Below, one piece after another: positions 45,801 through 59,400 of a stretch of DNA of 64,000 bases. Below the pieces are notes generated by a model, which saw nothing but the letters and a program-made list of their open reading frames with translations, was not told the DNA's origin and did no database searches. The DNA is from Pachypanchax playfairii (taxonomy: Eukaryota > Chordata > Actinopteri > Cyprinodontiformes > Aplocheilidae), in assembly GCA_006937955.1 (NCBI GenBank), contig SSNP01000173.1, forward strand, positions 90,248 through 154,247, read 5' to 3'. The position numbers and the translations under genes were made by a program. How positions within the stretch are numbered: the stretch's first letter is position 1; every line of letters starts with the position of its first letter.

Positions 45801-48800
45801 GATCTCTCTCAGTAGTGATATAATAATATCTTAGTTTTTATACTAATTAAATACCTGTTTAACACAACACGTTATCTATAAAGGACTTTAAAAAACTATA
45901 GCCAAGACAGACCAAAGGGCAGAACAGTAAAAAAACAACAAATAAAGACATAAAATAAAAAAAACTGTTGACATCTCGTAGTGGGTTGAAGGCCAGACTG
46001 TAAAAGTGTTTTTTAAAATGGGTTTTAAAAACCATTGTGTGAAGAAGCCTGCCTGATCTGACCTGCAGTGGCAAAGCGCTCCAGAGTCCAGAGCTACGAC
46101 GGTAAAAGATCTGTCGCCTCTCAACTTGAGTTTTGTTTTTTGAATCTCAAAAAGCTTCTGATCTACTGATCTGAGTGACCAAGATGGAGCATAAATATAA
46201 AGTAGTTATATTAATACAAACAATTAGAAGAAGAATTTTAAGATCCACTTGGAGCCCATGAAGAGAAACGATATGCTCTCTCCTGCTCGTGCCAGTTAGA
46301 AATGAAGCTGCTGTTTTCGGAACCATTTGTAAACACTCAGTTGACACCTGGCTGATCCCAAGCAGCACGTTACAATAATCCAGCAGAGAGATTATCAAAG
46401 CGTGTATTACAGCTTCAAGGTCGCGTTTTGAAAGAGCCGTCTTGATTAGAGAAAACATGATTTAACCTGAGACTCAGTGTGGCTTCCGTGTTAGTTTGGG
46501 CTGGTTTTCCTGTTGGGAGCAAGTGATGACGGATCATATGAATGTATTCCTTGTGGAGCAGTCGTGGTCACATGACCAACATGAGCCAGACGCAACCAGG
46601 TTCTGTCATGTTGAGCAAAGTGTTGAATTTGAAATCTTTCCCTTTTTATCAGTCCGGCTTTACAAATCAAGTTACAAGCCACAAGATATTAAAGACACTT
46701 TTCATTGTAGTTTTTATCTAATATATGTCTTTATTTATACATTTTTTCTTATTTAGATTATTTGTTAAATGATTGATTATAAAAACATGTAGAGCAAGTG
46801 TTAGATCACAAAATGTTGAGTATTTTTAAAGGATTTAAACAAGTTTTATTCTCTGCTGTTTCCTTTAGATGGGTTGTTGGATGATATCAAAAGCATATTT
46901 AGATATTTTTAAAGAAGAAATCACTGGAATTGATTATAAATTATTGCACTTCAGTGTTTTTTGCACTTTCCGTATAACAAAGAAATACTCGGTCTCCTTT
47001 GTTTTTAAAGAACAGGGAAATAATAATTTAATCAGAATTGGGGACATTATTGAAAGAATTTGCTGACAGTAAATGGGACCGTTTGAAAATAATTCAGATT
47101 AACTTTGTCAAACCTAAATGATCAGTTACTCAGCATTAAGACTTTGCTCTTCCAAGTCACACTTTATATTTGTCAGAATTATTAGTTTAATGATTGATTG
47201 GAATGAAATCACATCCTTAACTCCAGAAAACTGCTACTGAAAAGTATCCAAGCAACGGATCTGCTGTGCTGTCGTTAATATTGCCCTACCTTTTGTTTAC
47301 ACTGGGATCACAGATGGTTCCTCTTAACATTGCCTCTTGTATGCACACAGATTTTTGTTAGGAGAAGGAGAGCTGCTGATTAATCCTGCCTTCTGTAATA
47401 AGAATACAGTCCTTGGAATCTGCCTTTAACACTGATTCTGGCCTGTTGAAATCATCTGCGTTCCACAGAATACATCGTAAAATAGGATTTTTCACAACTG
47501 TTATCAATAACGCAATTTTAAAAGCCATCTTTTGGCTTTGGGGGTAAATTATTTTTTGTAACACTCTTTTTGTCTGTAAATGTAATTAATAATATTCATA
47601 ATTATGGAAGCCTGCTCTCCCTGAAGAACAGTTGCCTCCTGTGAAGCTTGCAGCTAATTGATCTGACAGCACCGTTGCTCACACACAGCACTTCTCTTTT
47701 GGAAATGAAAGAGAGAGGAGCTGCAGGGCTAATTAGCACAGGCTAGAGAAAGATCTTTTAAATCGCAACCTAAGACGGCTGATGTGGTCAAAGGTGTGTT
47801 AGCCCGACTGATTTAAGCCCTTCGATGAATATTCACCAAGAGCAGCTGGATTCTCGCCCCTGCTGTCTGACATCCTGACTGCGGGTCATTCATATGTGAA
47901 GGGAATTAAAAAAGGAGCAGACCGGCCCTGATGATTGGCATGTTGATGAAATCTGCATGGCAAGTAATTATCATGGAATGCATCTGGCCAATGTTGTTTG
48001 ATTTTTTGTCTGGTTTTTCAAACATCCTCTTCCTTCTCCCTGGCAATTATTTAAAAACCTGTCTCCTTCTGTGCCCGTCTCCCACAGCTAATGGTTTCTC
48101 TCTGCTCTTTGCAACCCCCTGGTTTTTATACCTTTTTTTTTTTTTAATTATGGAGAAAGAATTACAAACAGTCATGATTCTTTCTGTGGCTGAGCTGATT
48201 GGCATCGATAAAGATATCGCTGTGGTGGAGGATATGTAGAAAAGAGGTTTTTGTTCTCATGCCTTGTCAGTGAACCAGGATGGCTGTCTCTTTTTTCCCA
48301 GAGCGATATTTGATCATCCCGCTGCTGCGTCCTTAGCGGGGTCAGCAGTCTGTGAGAGAGAGAGACAGTGACACAGCTGTGGCAGCCGAGTGGAACAAGT
48401 GATGGATGACATGCCAGAACAGGCCACGCTACCTCCTCAGCAGCCAGTATTGACAGGCATATCCCTCGCGTCCCACACTCCACATCAGTGAGGCTAATCC
48501 CAGGTCATGCTGGCCACGAATGTGACATATGAATATTGCTCCTGTAATTGCTCATTTGTCAACGTCATGTTTTAAAGAGCGGGTTTCTGAAGCCACTTTA
48601 AAAAGCAAAACTTGCTCTAATGGAAAAACGTATTATCAAATTCAAGTTTGTATCTTTTGGAAATTTGCCATAAATGGGCATTTTATCATTTTCCTGGTTC
48701 TGAAAGGAGCATTTATTTTATTTATTTTTTTATTACTAATGACTCAAACCATGTCAACAAGGCTTGTTTTTTTTAGGTGTTTGATTGTAAAAAGTGCTTT

Positions 48801-51800
48801 AGTTTTCCAAACAAAATGTTTAGGTCTTTTTTCTAATAGTATGCAAATTGTTTTGCAACCATGTGTCTATTCACGCGTTTGTTCAGTGATTATAATCCAA
48901 GCTCTGGCTCTAAGCCCTTCAGCGTGTGCTCCACCAGCCGCAAGGCCACAGCCTCTCCTCACCAGTTAATTGCATCTGAATTAGTCCATTAATGTGGCCA
49001 TGTAGAAGGATGAAAGGGCGCGCAGAGGTGTCTGGCCTCTTTTGACCACTGCAATGTATTATTAATGGGTCAGTAAGTCTGGTAGCTCCGCATTAACTTG
49101 GCTAATGGACTTTAGGGTTGGTCTGTGATTCTCTTTCAGAAGGAAATCAAATCTAATACATACTAAAGTGGAATAACAGAGGTCTTTCCTTGGCTTTTGT
49201 TTGCTTTGATGCCAGGACATGTTTCCACATTACCAAAACATTTGTTTTGAATGGATTAAATCAGTTGTGCCCTAAAGGACGTTGTTTTTTAATGTTGCAA
49301 AAATATTCAGATTTAAGAATAAATGACTGACAGTTTTGGTATAAAAGATATTGTCATCATAAAACATGCATTCAGGAATTCATTTTATAACTATTATAAA
49401 AACTCTCTTAGGATAAAACCATCAGGAGTTTACATGCCAGTATGGTAATAACAAACTGATAACACAGAGGTTGTATTCCCAGTTTGACACTGTGGTTATT
49501 TACAGATTGATCGTGTTCGGTTGAAGCAAAAGATTCTTCACTGCAGTATTTGACGCTTCTGTGTTCTAAGTAACTTGATAATATCTATTTTTTCTAAATA
49601 ATGTATGTCTTAATTATATTAAATTAGCTCTAAATCAATTTATAAATGTTCAATTAAATATGACATGATTCAAACACAACCTTTTTATTGATATTTTCAA
49701 ACTATTTATTTGCAAAAGGTGGACAATCCAGATATTTTAAATAAAACCAGCTTTTTATTTAGTCTTCCTTCTGTAGCCCAGTTTGAAAAAATCTTTACTA
49801 AAGACAGATTCATTCCACAAAATTTCAGAAATTGTAACACAAAAACATAAAATGGGAGATTTTTAAAGTATATCAAGTTTCTACTTGACCGTGTTTGTTA
49901 CAGCAAACTAAAAATTATGTGGAAAAATAGTAATGTTGAAAATCTACAGTGCAGGGGTCCAATCACTTTTTATTATTCAAATATACAAAATTGGTAGTTC
50001 ATTTTCTAGAAAAAAACTCAACGTTTTTTGTTGTTTGGAACTGATTTAGGGAACAAAAAAGACAGTCATTTGCTTGGTAGCAGGTTCTTTTCACATTTCC
50101 CTCACTGTGGGAGGACCTGTGGAATTTAAAACACTCATCTTTAGCTGACATTTAAGGAGGTGAGTCAAATTAGTAGCAGCGCCACATTGTGTTGCGGTAA
50201 TGTGGAGGTTTTAGGATTACTGTCAAACCATACGAAATCCAAACTGCTGCCGGATGATAAATCAGATTCAGTTTTTCTTTGGAATCAAGTTGTTCTTTTC
50301 ATAAATTAACTTCCTTGTGCTTTTGTACCATCTTTCACTTGTTTTTTTATTCTACTGCCCAGATACCACATCACTGTGTGTAGGAGAGTTTTGTGGAAGG
50401 GTGGGGTGGGGGGGAGTGTCTTCTGTGAGTGTGTGAATAAACTCAACTCACTGTGAATTAGATGCCGACAGCTAAAACTCTGCTGTGACAGTTTGTTCTT
50501 GTAGGTTGCAGTAAATCGTTTATTAATCTCACGTGAAAAAAGGTTGATATTTTTCGAGGCCCCTAATTATAAACACTTTTGCATCATCTCACTAGCGCCA
50601 TATGTGGATCACAAGTCCAACCAGATGTTGGTGTGAATGCTACATTAACTGGTCTGCAGCCAATCCATATGTGAATTTGCTGACTGTTGAAAACCTACTT
50701 CAGTACTTGAAACAAAGCCAGATCAAATTATTACAGACAGTGGTGAATAGCTTACTGTTTTTTCTTCTTCCTGTAAACACCTGAGACCAAATCAAATCCT
50801 GAGCGTTGAGGGTGACTACAGTGACCCTCTGAGTGAGTAGCACGATGAGATGCACTCCATTTCTGTTATGGTGCGTTCACACCGGCCCAGCCGTCAACGT
50901 CAGAAGCGGCAAGTTTACATGTAAAGTCGATGGTGGAGTCCGTCAGACCAGCGTCAGAGTCTCTGCGTCGCTTTGTGAGCGTTATCAGCGTCAACTTTTC
51001 AAGCTTTTCAAGCGTTTCAGGCGTTGACGCTTGAAACGCGAGCAACGCAGAAGTTCAGCTAGCTAAACTTTTGATGCTCTTGAAGCGGCATGTCAACCAG
51101 TCAGAGCGTCTTATCGTAGTGATGTGCCTGAATGAAGCAGGAAGTTGTCAAACAGGGCGCGGGACAGATGGAAGTAGCGCTGGAAGCAAACCTCATCCAT
51201 ATGTATAACTCCTCAAACTCAGAACGCATCTGAAGAAACAGAGTAAATAAAGCCAAGCCACTCTCTATATGATCCGCCATAGCTCAGAACATCCGATAAC
51301 AAATGAAGCCCCGCCTACGAGCTCTTTTTAACGGTCAAGCGTTACGAGCTTCAACACCTACGCGCTCTGACTGGCAGGCGTTATGAGTTTCAACTTTCAA
51401 GCGTCAAACTTGGAGCGTTATGAGCGTTGCTTGACGCTGACAAAGCAGCCGGTGTGAACGCACCATTAGAGATGCTAAAGAAACAAGTATATTAAGAAAA
51501 GCTACATTTATTATATAGTTTGTTGTTTCCAAACATCCAGTAGTGTTTTTAAACATTACAATTAATTGATAATATTTCAGTTATTATGACAGTTACTTTG
51601 GCTCATATAGTATGAAGGGTAAGTAGGGATAGAAGCGGTTCATGTGAGTAGTTATTTATTCACACACCGATGGTTACATTCATTTTGAACATCTTTGTGT
51701 AGACAGGTAGGAACGATAAAAGGTCAGAACGTCTGTTTTTCTTCTAGTTGACATCATACGTTTTCAGTAGGACTGGAATGCATTTAGTCTTCCCAAAAAC

Positions 51801-53411
51801 ATTTTATTTTTACAATTTCTGATAAAAGAGGATGTCCACTGAAGTAGAAAGCACAAAATATATTGTGTTTATTAATTTGTCTAACCCTTAAGTGGCCAGT
51901 TGGCGCCATCCCATTGCCATTAGTAGCTAGTCAGTTGTTCACTGTCAGTGTGTTCAGCAGGCTGCTGCAAGTCGTAGTCAGAGGATAGCATCAGAGGCTC
52001 CTCTTCGAGCTGATAATTAAGTGGTGCACTGACAAACGGTTTTCATCAGATCCCTCATGTGGAACTGAGAGTATGCGAAGGCTTTCAGGGAGGATAAACC
52101 AGAGGACGTCACTTTGCCTCCAATCTTTCATGGCCTTATGCTGCCTCTGCAGTAAGGCAGAAAAGAAGGGCAGCGCTGCTTAAAAAAGCTAGACCCAATT
52201 TACAGCAGCGAATAAAGTAGCTGTCTCTGTAGATACCGTCAGGATGTACAATACCAGTCTCCCAATTTATCTTGTAAGTGAAAGAAGCCTAAAGTTATTT
52301 GCAACAAGTTCTTGCCCATTTCTAAATGTTGTATTTTGAGGGCAGCATGAAAAGAGTTTTAATTCAACTGAAGTGATGGTACAGTCTCATCAGTTCACTT
52401 TTTAGATGTGTTCAAAAAATTAGATGTTATAATTTAATTCTGCTTTTAATTCAATGGCTGCTTAAAATATTGTTCATTCAGCTGCTAAATCTGAGATTTA
52501 TCTGATGTGGTATTTTACTTTTGTATGTTTTTGCAAGCTGTAATTTGCCAAACAAATGGACACAATAAATGAATATGGGATAAATCTATGGATCATTCTA
52601 ATATATCGTTCAATAAACTGGGGATGGTTCAGATTTTAATTACAGATTTTAAACAGTTATATTTGTTGCAAAATGTCCTTTGGTTAGTGTTACTGTTTCA
52701 AAACAAATTCACCATTAAAACTATTAAGTGACCGCACCATTAAAAGCTAGATAAAGTGAGCTGTGATGCCTCTCCAGTCACGAAGAGAGGGCAGTAAGAG
52801 AACACTGGAGATGTTTAACCCTATAAAGTCCAAACTTACGTGACAGATCTCTGCATCTACACAACAAACCTGCTGAAAGAAAGTCTGTGTGTTGATGGAG
52901 ATGCAGATCCAACCAGTCACCTCCGTCTGTGTGCTGCTGACACACATACAACTTTTTAGCACCCTGCGGTTTTTGAATTGAGCTTCTTTTATCAGTTTAA
53001 CTCGTGGTTTTAAGTTTCTGTCACTAGCATAAAAAGGGGGTTATGACTGTAGTTACCTGATAGAACTGCAGAAAGAATGTTTTGAGTGTTTTTGATTGGA
53101 CTTGTCTGTCGACCACCTATGAGACATAATTTTCTTTACAAAGTCCTTCACAATAAGAGCCCCAGCCAAATGCACTGCGTGATGAATGTAAATATTCTCA
53201 TAAAATCACAAGTATATTGAAATTCTGTCTAGTCCCCATTTGTAAAATGTCTTAATTTCTTAATGAGATTTGGGGAGGGGGCAGCATTGTTTTTGCCTGT
53301 TACACATTTGTTTGTTTATTATAATCAAGTAATAAATTAAAACTTTAAAATGGATTAAACATGTGACTGGGTAAAATGATCAGGATTTCTGACCCGATTA
53401 AATAGTTATTT

Positions 53412-53444
<33 letters not shown>

Positions 53445-56400
53445 ACATATAAATACACAATAATAATAATAATAATAATAATGGGTTTATTGTACAAAAC
53501 CCCTTTACCCCTGTTAATCTAACTACTTTATTTTGTGGATTTCCAGTGACAGAAAACTTTAGAACCCGCTGCTGTTTTGAAGCAATCACTAATTTAGTTT
53601 TATTTTAAACAATTAATCATGAATAAACAATAAAATCGGCCTATGATTTGGGGGAAAAACCTCTTATTCTGTTAATCAGTCCAAGTCTGTTTGTGCAGGT
53701 CAGAGCTGTAGAAGCATCAGAAGCAGCAGTCCAGGAAACCTGAATCGGTGCATCTGTATTTAGATGTAGGATGTAATAAAAATGTATGAATTTATTCTCA
53801 TCCATTGTATTGAATGTATGTAATTATACTTTTTTCTTGCCCAATCTTAGATGTTATGTTCACAACTTTACTAGCTTGTGTTCTTGTGAGTCAAAGCTGC
53901 CAATTTCCAAAGATGTCTGGTCTGCCATCATGTCGAAGGTCAGGGATGCTCCGAAATAATCCACTTAATGGAATCGTGCCACAATTTTGCATGCTGCATT
54001 ATGCAATGCTGTAGCAAGTCTAGCAACACCAGGGATTGTGCAAAGCATTTTCTTTTTTTTCATCTCTGTGTGTGGTTTTATTTTTAAGAGAGTAGAAGAA
54101 GCACAAATAATCCCAAAAAGAGAGAAAAGACAGATTGCTCTGACTGAGGTGATCAGATAGGTCTGATGTGTGGGTCTCAGTGCGACCCGTTATTCAGCGT
54201 TGCATTAAGGGAATTTCTTTCACCCACAACATTTCTAACGTGCCATGATGGACTCACAATTTAAGAGGAGAATGTTCGAATTTCAAATGTTGCATTCAAG
54301 TCTTTGCTGCAACCTTGAAAGTACTTCAAAAATAATACAGAAGTTGTTTCCCCCTCCTCCTTCACTTTTTCCCAGGTTTAGTCCAAGGTTGATTCTAAAT
54401 TTGAAAAAAGGAGGAAGTCTGGATGCAATTCCTGAGTGAAATTGAGTTCAGAGCATTTTTGTTGGAAGTTTTGGACTTTAACCCATATTGCTTCTATTGA
54501 AAAGAACCTCTTCAATGCACCTTTCATAAAGTTCTTATACACTACGAGGGAATTGTGGGGTTTTTGTGTTAGTGCAGCCTTTTGTTGACGCTCTGTAAAG
54601 TGCAGTATCCTTGAATTACCCTCAACAAAATTACGTGGCAGATGAAAATTGGGTTGCTTTGCTTGGTGATAAAGATTGCACAAGATCAGATTAAGTTAGA
54701 TAAGCTTTAGATCTCCTTTGTTATGTGTTTAAAAATGTGTTTGGTTAATATTAATCCAGACAGCAGTTAATATGTAAACAACCAAGTTCAATATGGTCTG
54801 TCAGTCTTATGCTGAAAACTTAAAGGTGCACTGGAGGAGGATAAATATCTGATATTTGCTTGCGATGGTTCTGTTCTGCTGAAAAACCATGTTTATTTTA
54901 GTTTGTATTTTTTAACCTCCCAACAGTTTAAAGGAAGGAGCTTGTGGAAACAAAGTACCTGTAGAAGCTGATTGAAACCATCTTCTCAGTTCACTGTAGT
55001 TACTTCTCCACTCTGACACTGTTGATCATTTCTCCCTTGTTTAAATTCAACTTTTGCCAATTAAATTGTCTTTTATTTTTCAAATAACCTCAATATAATC
55101 TGTGCTTTTCACTATTCAATTGCTTGGATGTTTTATTTTCATGATATTGTTGTCGCTACTTTCACCACTCCCAAAGTTCTTTTTGAGTTCACGTTTAATT
55201 GCTTATCAAGCTAATTTCTTTCTTGCATGCATTGCCGCCATTAAATTAGTCTGTCTATGAAAAATGAGTTTAATTTAGCCAAATGCTCACCGTTACAGGG
55301 TTGGCAGGGAATACAATTTCCCCATAGTGTCATGTCCTCCTGCAAAAGTGGCTGTTGAGTTTTAATTACTATAATCCCTCAGAGTGTGGCATTAGATAAC
55401 CTACATGCAGATGGCAAAATTTCAGTCATCTTGTTCCTTTTTTGGGGTCTTGTTTTCTTGACTTTGCATTTTAGACATTGATCTCTCCCTGGACTGAGTA
55501 ACAGGTTGTTATATTTATGACAGATTTCACCTTGGCATATAGTTTATTTTCTATTTTATTTTGCAGAAGGCAAGTGAAGCTTGATGTTTTATTAAAACTA
55601 CATACAAGTGCGTAAAGATCAGAGGCTGAGTGGTTTTAAACCCAGCATGCTAACATAACTACTAGATGCCAAGGGAGGCAGATCAAATACCTTTGAAGAT
55701 GATTTAAAAAAAGAAAACCCTGAAAGTTGAAAATCGTTATGGTTCTTTGGTATTTGAGTGTAAGCTTTCAGTCTGTCAGTAGTTTTGGTAGATGCACCAG
55801 AGTTAGTGTTGTGTTGGTCAGAATGCCCTGGTTTACTTCTTTAGTTATCAGAGAGAGATGAGTGATTGTACTCAGTGAGTTAAATATGTTGGTAAGAGGT
55901 TCACTGGAGAATTGATCTTTATTTGTTAACACATCTCTGATTAGCTGCTGAAGTCTTGCTTAGATGTCTATTTGTATCATATTACCTGAACAAACTTTAT
56001 CTACCTGTGTATCAGAGCATTTTTTAGCAGCAGTACCTTGCTGAGTAAATGCTGTGGCAGCCCACATGCCTTCCCACACCCACTACAAATAGACAGCGAA
56101 GGTGCTACATTCCGTGGCCCTGGTGCACATCCCCGAGGCTGAGGAGTGTGTTCTGTGTTGGTGGGCATGTCACAGGGTCCATACAAAATAACAAAGCCTC
56201 AAAAATACAGAAAGCTACCTGTGTGTCTGCACATACATGTGTTTTACTGTAACTGCACTTATTCGTTTTGTTGCATTTATGGTGGTATTTTTTGCAACTC
56301 TTAGTGCTGTTTTAGTGTGTTTTATGTCTTTCTTGTTGTGCAGTAATTATTTTGATATGGATTAATGGGAGGACATTTGTCCTAATATATCATACCTTAA

Positions 56401-59400
56401 CAAAAAATTTTGCAGAGTTGAATCTCAAATGAATAGATTTAATCCTCTATTTTTTAAATTAAATAAAAGATAAAAATTGATAGTTTCATACTTTCTTGAT
56501 GGACTCCAACTTTTTCTTTGTTGATTTCATCTTTTTGTGTTGACATTGTGGTCAGATAATATTTTCCGATCAACAGGATTTAAATTCATTTATTTCAGTC
56601 AGAACTGGAACGTAATAAGTCATGTTTTTCTGTGATTTTACTGTATGGAAACAACAAAATTCTTGTATTATTTTAGCCTGCAGCACATGGTGAAATGAAT
56701 GAAGTGCTTCATTGTGTCAGACAGGCTTCACCCCTTGTTTTATGTTTCACTGCTGTCTGTGATGACTCGAGCTGTTCTCTTTTTGGCCACGGCTGCAGTT
56801 GATAATATTGTGTGGACGCTACATATTAATTAAATAAAACCCTTTTAAAAGGTTCTCTACTTTTTAGTGTTTTCTCTCTCCTTCTCACTACTGACCTTTG
56901 AGATCTTATTTCAGAGTGTTTTTAGACATCTCTAAGGCTTCTCTCTCACACACGTTTAGGGCTTTTAAATCCCTCTATCCTGACAGGTCAGTCAGATTCT
57001 GGTTCTTTTATCCTGCAGCTTGTACCTACAAGAGTATTTGCTTTAGTTTGTCTGAGTTGTTGCTTTCTCGTCTCCTTAACAACTACATCATACAAGATAT
57101 AAAGAGAAGAGATTTGTCAAGAGCCATGAATTCCACCTTAGCTTGACAGAATTTGTTTCAGTCTGAATTAAGTCCAGTGATGCATTCTGTGATCTACTTC
57201 ACTGTTATTGTGAAAATAGGCTTTGCTGTCTTTATAAATTGGAGAAACATGAGAGATGATTGGATGAGCTATACCACCTAATTTTACTTTACTCTCGGCT
57301 GAAAACTTTATATTTGTTTTTGGGTTTTTTTTCCTCTCTGGTTTATTTTGGGAAATGTAAATTCACTTCTGGAACGTATTTATTTAGTTTTTACTAGAGT
57401 TGCTTTTATTAGCCGCTCCTCTCGTGAAGGTCACTGTAGCATTTACTCCTGGCTGCTTTTCCATTCTCTGCACTGCTTGAACGAACACTTTGATCACAGA
57501 AGCATCAAGTCCAGCTCCTTTCAGTTCCCAGCATCGTAGTTTAAACTGCAGTGCTAAAGCTTCCCTCATCGTCGTCTTATACTCCCACTTTTTCTCAGGA
57601 ATGCTTCAAAAAAACTTTGACTTATCGTTTATTTGCCTGCTGTTAAATTTCCCACATCTTATGGAAAAACAAGAACGTGTTGGTTGATTAAAGTCTTTGT
57701 TATTAAGCTTTATCTTGTGGCTTGAAGTTGTAAATAGATGGTGTGAAAGTGGAAAGGCGTTGAGCATACAGTTGCATTGATTTGTTCACAATGGACCACA
57801 GTGTGAGCCCTCCTCTCCCTTGGCTGCTGGTGTTCATTCCTATGTCATAACTGGTATATGTGTACACTCATGTCTTCATAAGCAGCATGCAGAGTTTGCT
57901 CCCTTGGGTTTCGGTCCGTGTGCACAGGGTGCCTCCTCCTCCCCAGCTGTGAGGAGCAGGAGCTCTGACATGGCCTGTCCCTTTAGCTCACTCTGAACGT
58001 TTGACACACCGAGCACTGAGGTCAGGCTGACCTACTTTCCCCTGGCGGCCCTTCTGCCAAGCTGCTGCGCTTCTCAGTTGGGTGGGGGGGTGGCAAGGGT
58101 GGAGCTGCTTACGCCTCCACTGCTGTCCTGGTGTGTTAAATCATCGCCATTTGTTGGAAGACACAATCTAGTGTGCATGCATTTTTTTAGGTGTGTAGGA
58201 GGCTTCCCATCCCACATACATAGACATACACACAGGCTTGTTCAGAGGTTGGACATGAAGTGCTCTATGGGGGTTGCAGGTAGATGCAAGGAGGCTCTTG
58301 GGTAGGACCCCTACAGTGAGCTCTGTCTGAATCACTTTGTGTACAACTGCTAACACCCTCTGACTTCCTCCACCTACTTGGTTTCCCTCCACTGCAGATC
58401 TGTGCTTCCTCTTATATCTCCTGATTGCATGTTGTCTCAATGCAGACTTTATATGGATGGTCAATATGTATCACATTTACTTTGTCACTGTCCTCTTGCA
58501 CAGATGATACACTGAATGCTAGTTTCTGTTTACAAAGTGGTGAAAAGATTTTACTATTCACAAAAAACGGGCCGTTGTGGGTGCAGGGAGTTGCAGGAGC
58601 ACGCTCAGTTCATTAAAAAGTAAACTTTTGATGTAGCAGCGGGCCACAGCTGCTCGACTATATCAATGATTTAGGCCTAGCAGAAGTTCCTTAATGGATA
58701 GAGCCACCTCTCTGTGCAAGTTCAGCTGCCTCTGTCTGTCTGACATAAAGTGGCATACACTTACACTGTGAGGGGAAAATTTAAAGTGTGTAGAAGAGCA
58801 AACCTTGTAGCAGAAACCCTCTCAAACACTCTTACCGGGCATGTGTCAGGGCTTTAAAACCACAAGCTGAGAACTCATCAGTTAGTCACATGTCCACACT
58901 ATTTATGCACATTGTTTTATTTACTCAACGTAATGCTGAACAAGGCTTTGGGAACAATGCAGCTAAAAGGACACACGATGACGCACCCATCAAGTTTTGG
59001 AGTGTCTCTCGGCTGATGGGTTTGTCCGGTCTGTGAGGTTTCAGGTGGAGTTCTGCAGACAAGGTTTCTCTCTCTCACAGCTGTGCACAATCTCACTTGG
59101 AAGAAAAGTGAGGCGCCTGTGGCTTAATTACATTCAGACCACATACGAGTTCTGATCACAGTGCAGGACTGAGCGCTTCCTTAAAATCCCAGATAAATTT
59201 CACTAAAACATACTGTAATCTGTTTGTCCATCTGTTTTTGTAGTGGTGTACACCTTTTAAACTAGCATGGACAAGAGCTTAATGAGTCGGTAACTAAAAC
59301 AAGTAACATTTCAGATTCTTCACTTTTATTTTATTCAAAGTATTTTGAAAGTCTGTTCTCATGTTGGGCTTCGTAATCTAAAGATTTTCTAATTTTTATG

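Noticed and set aside
48529..48969. 146-codon plus-strand frame
   Set aside because: Hydrophobic runs come from T-rich intron sequence; no recognisable protein.
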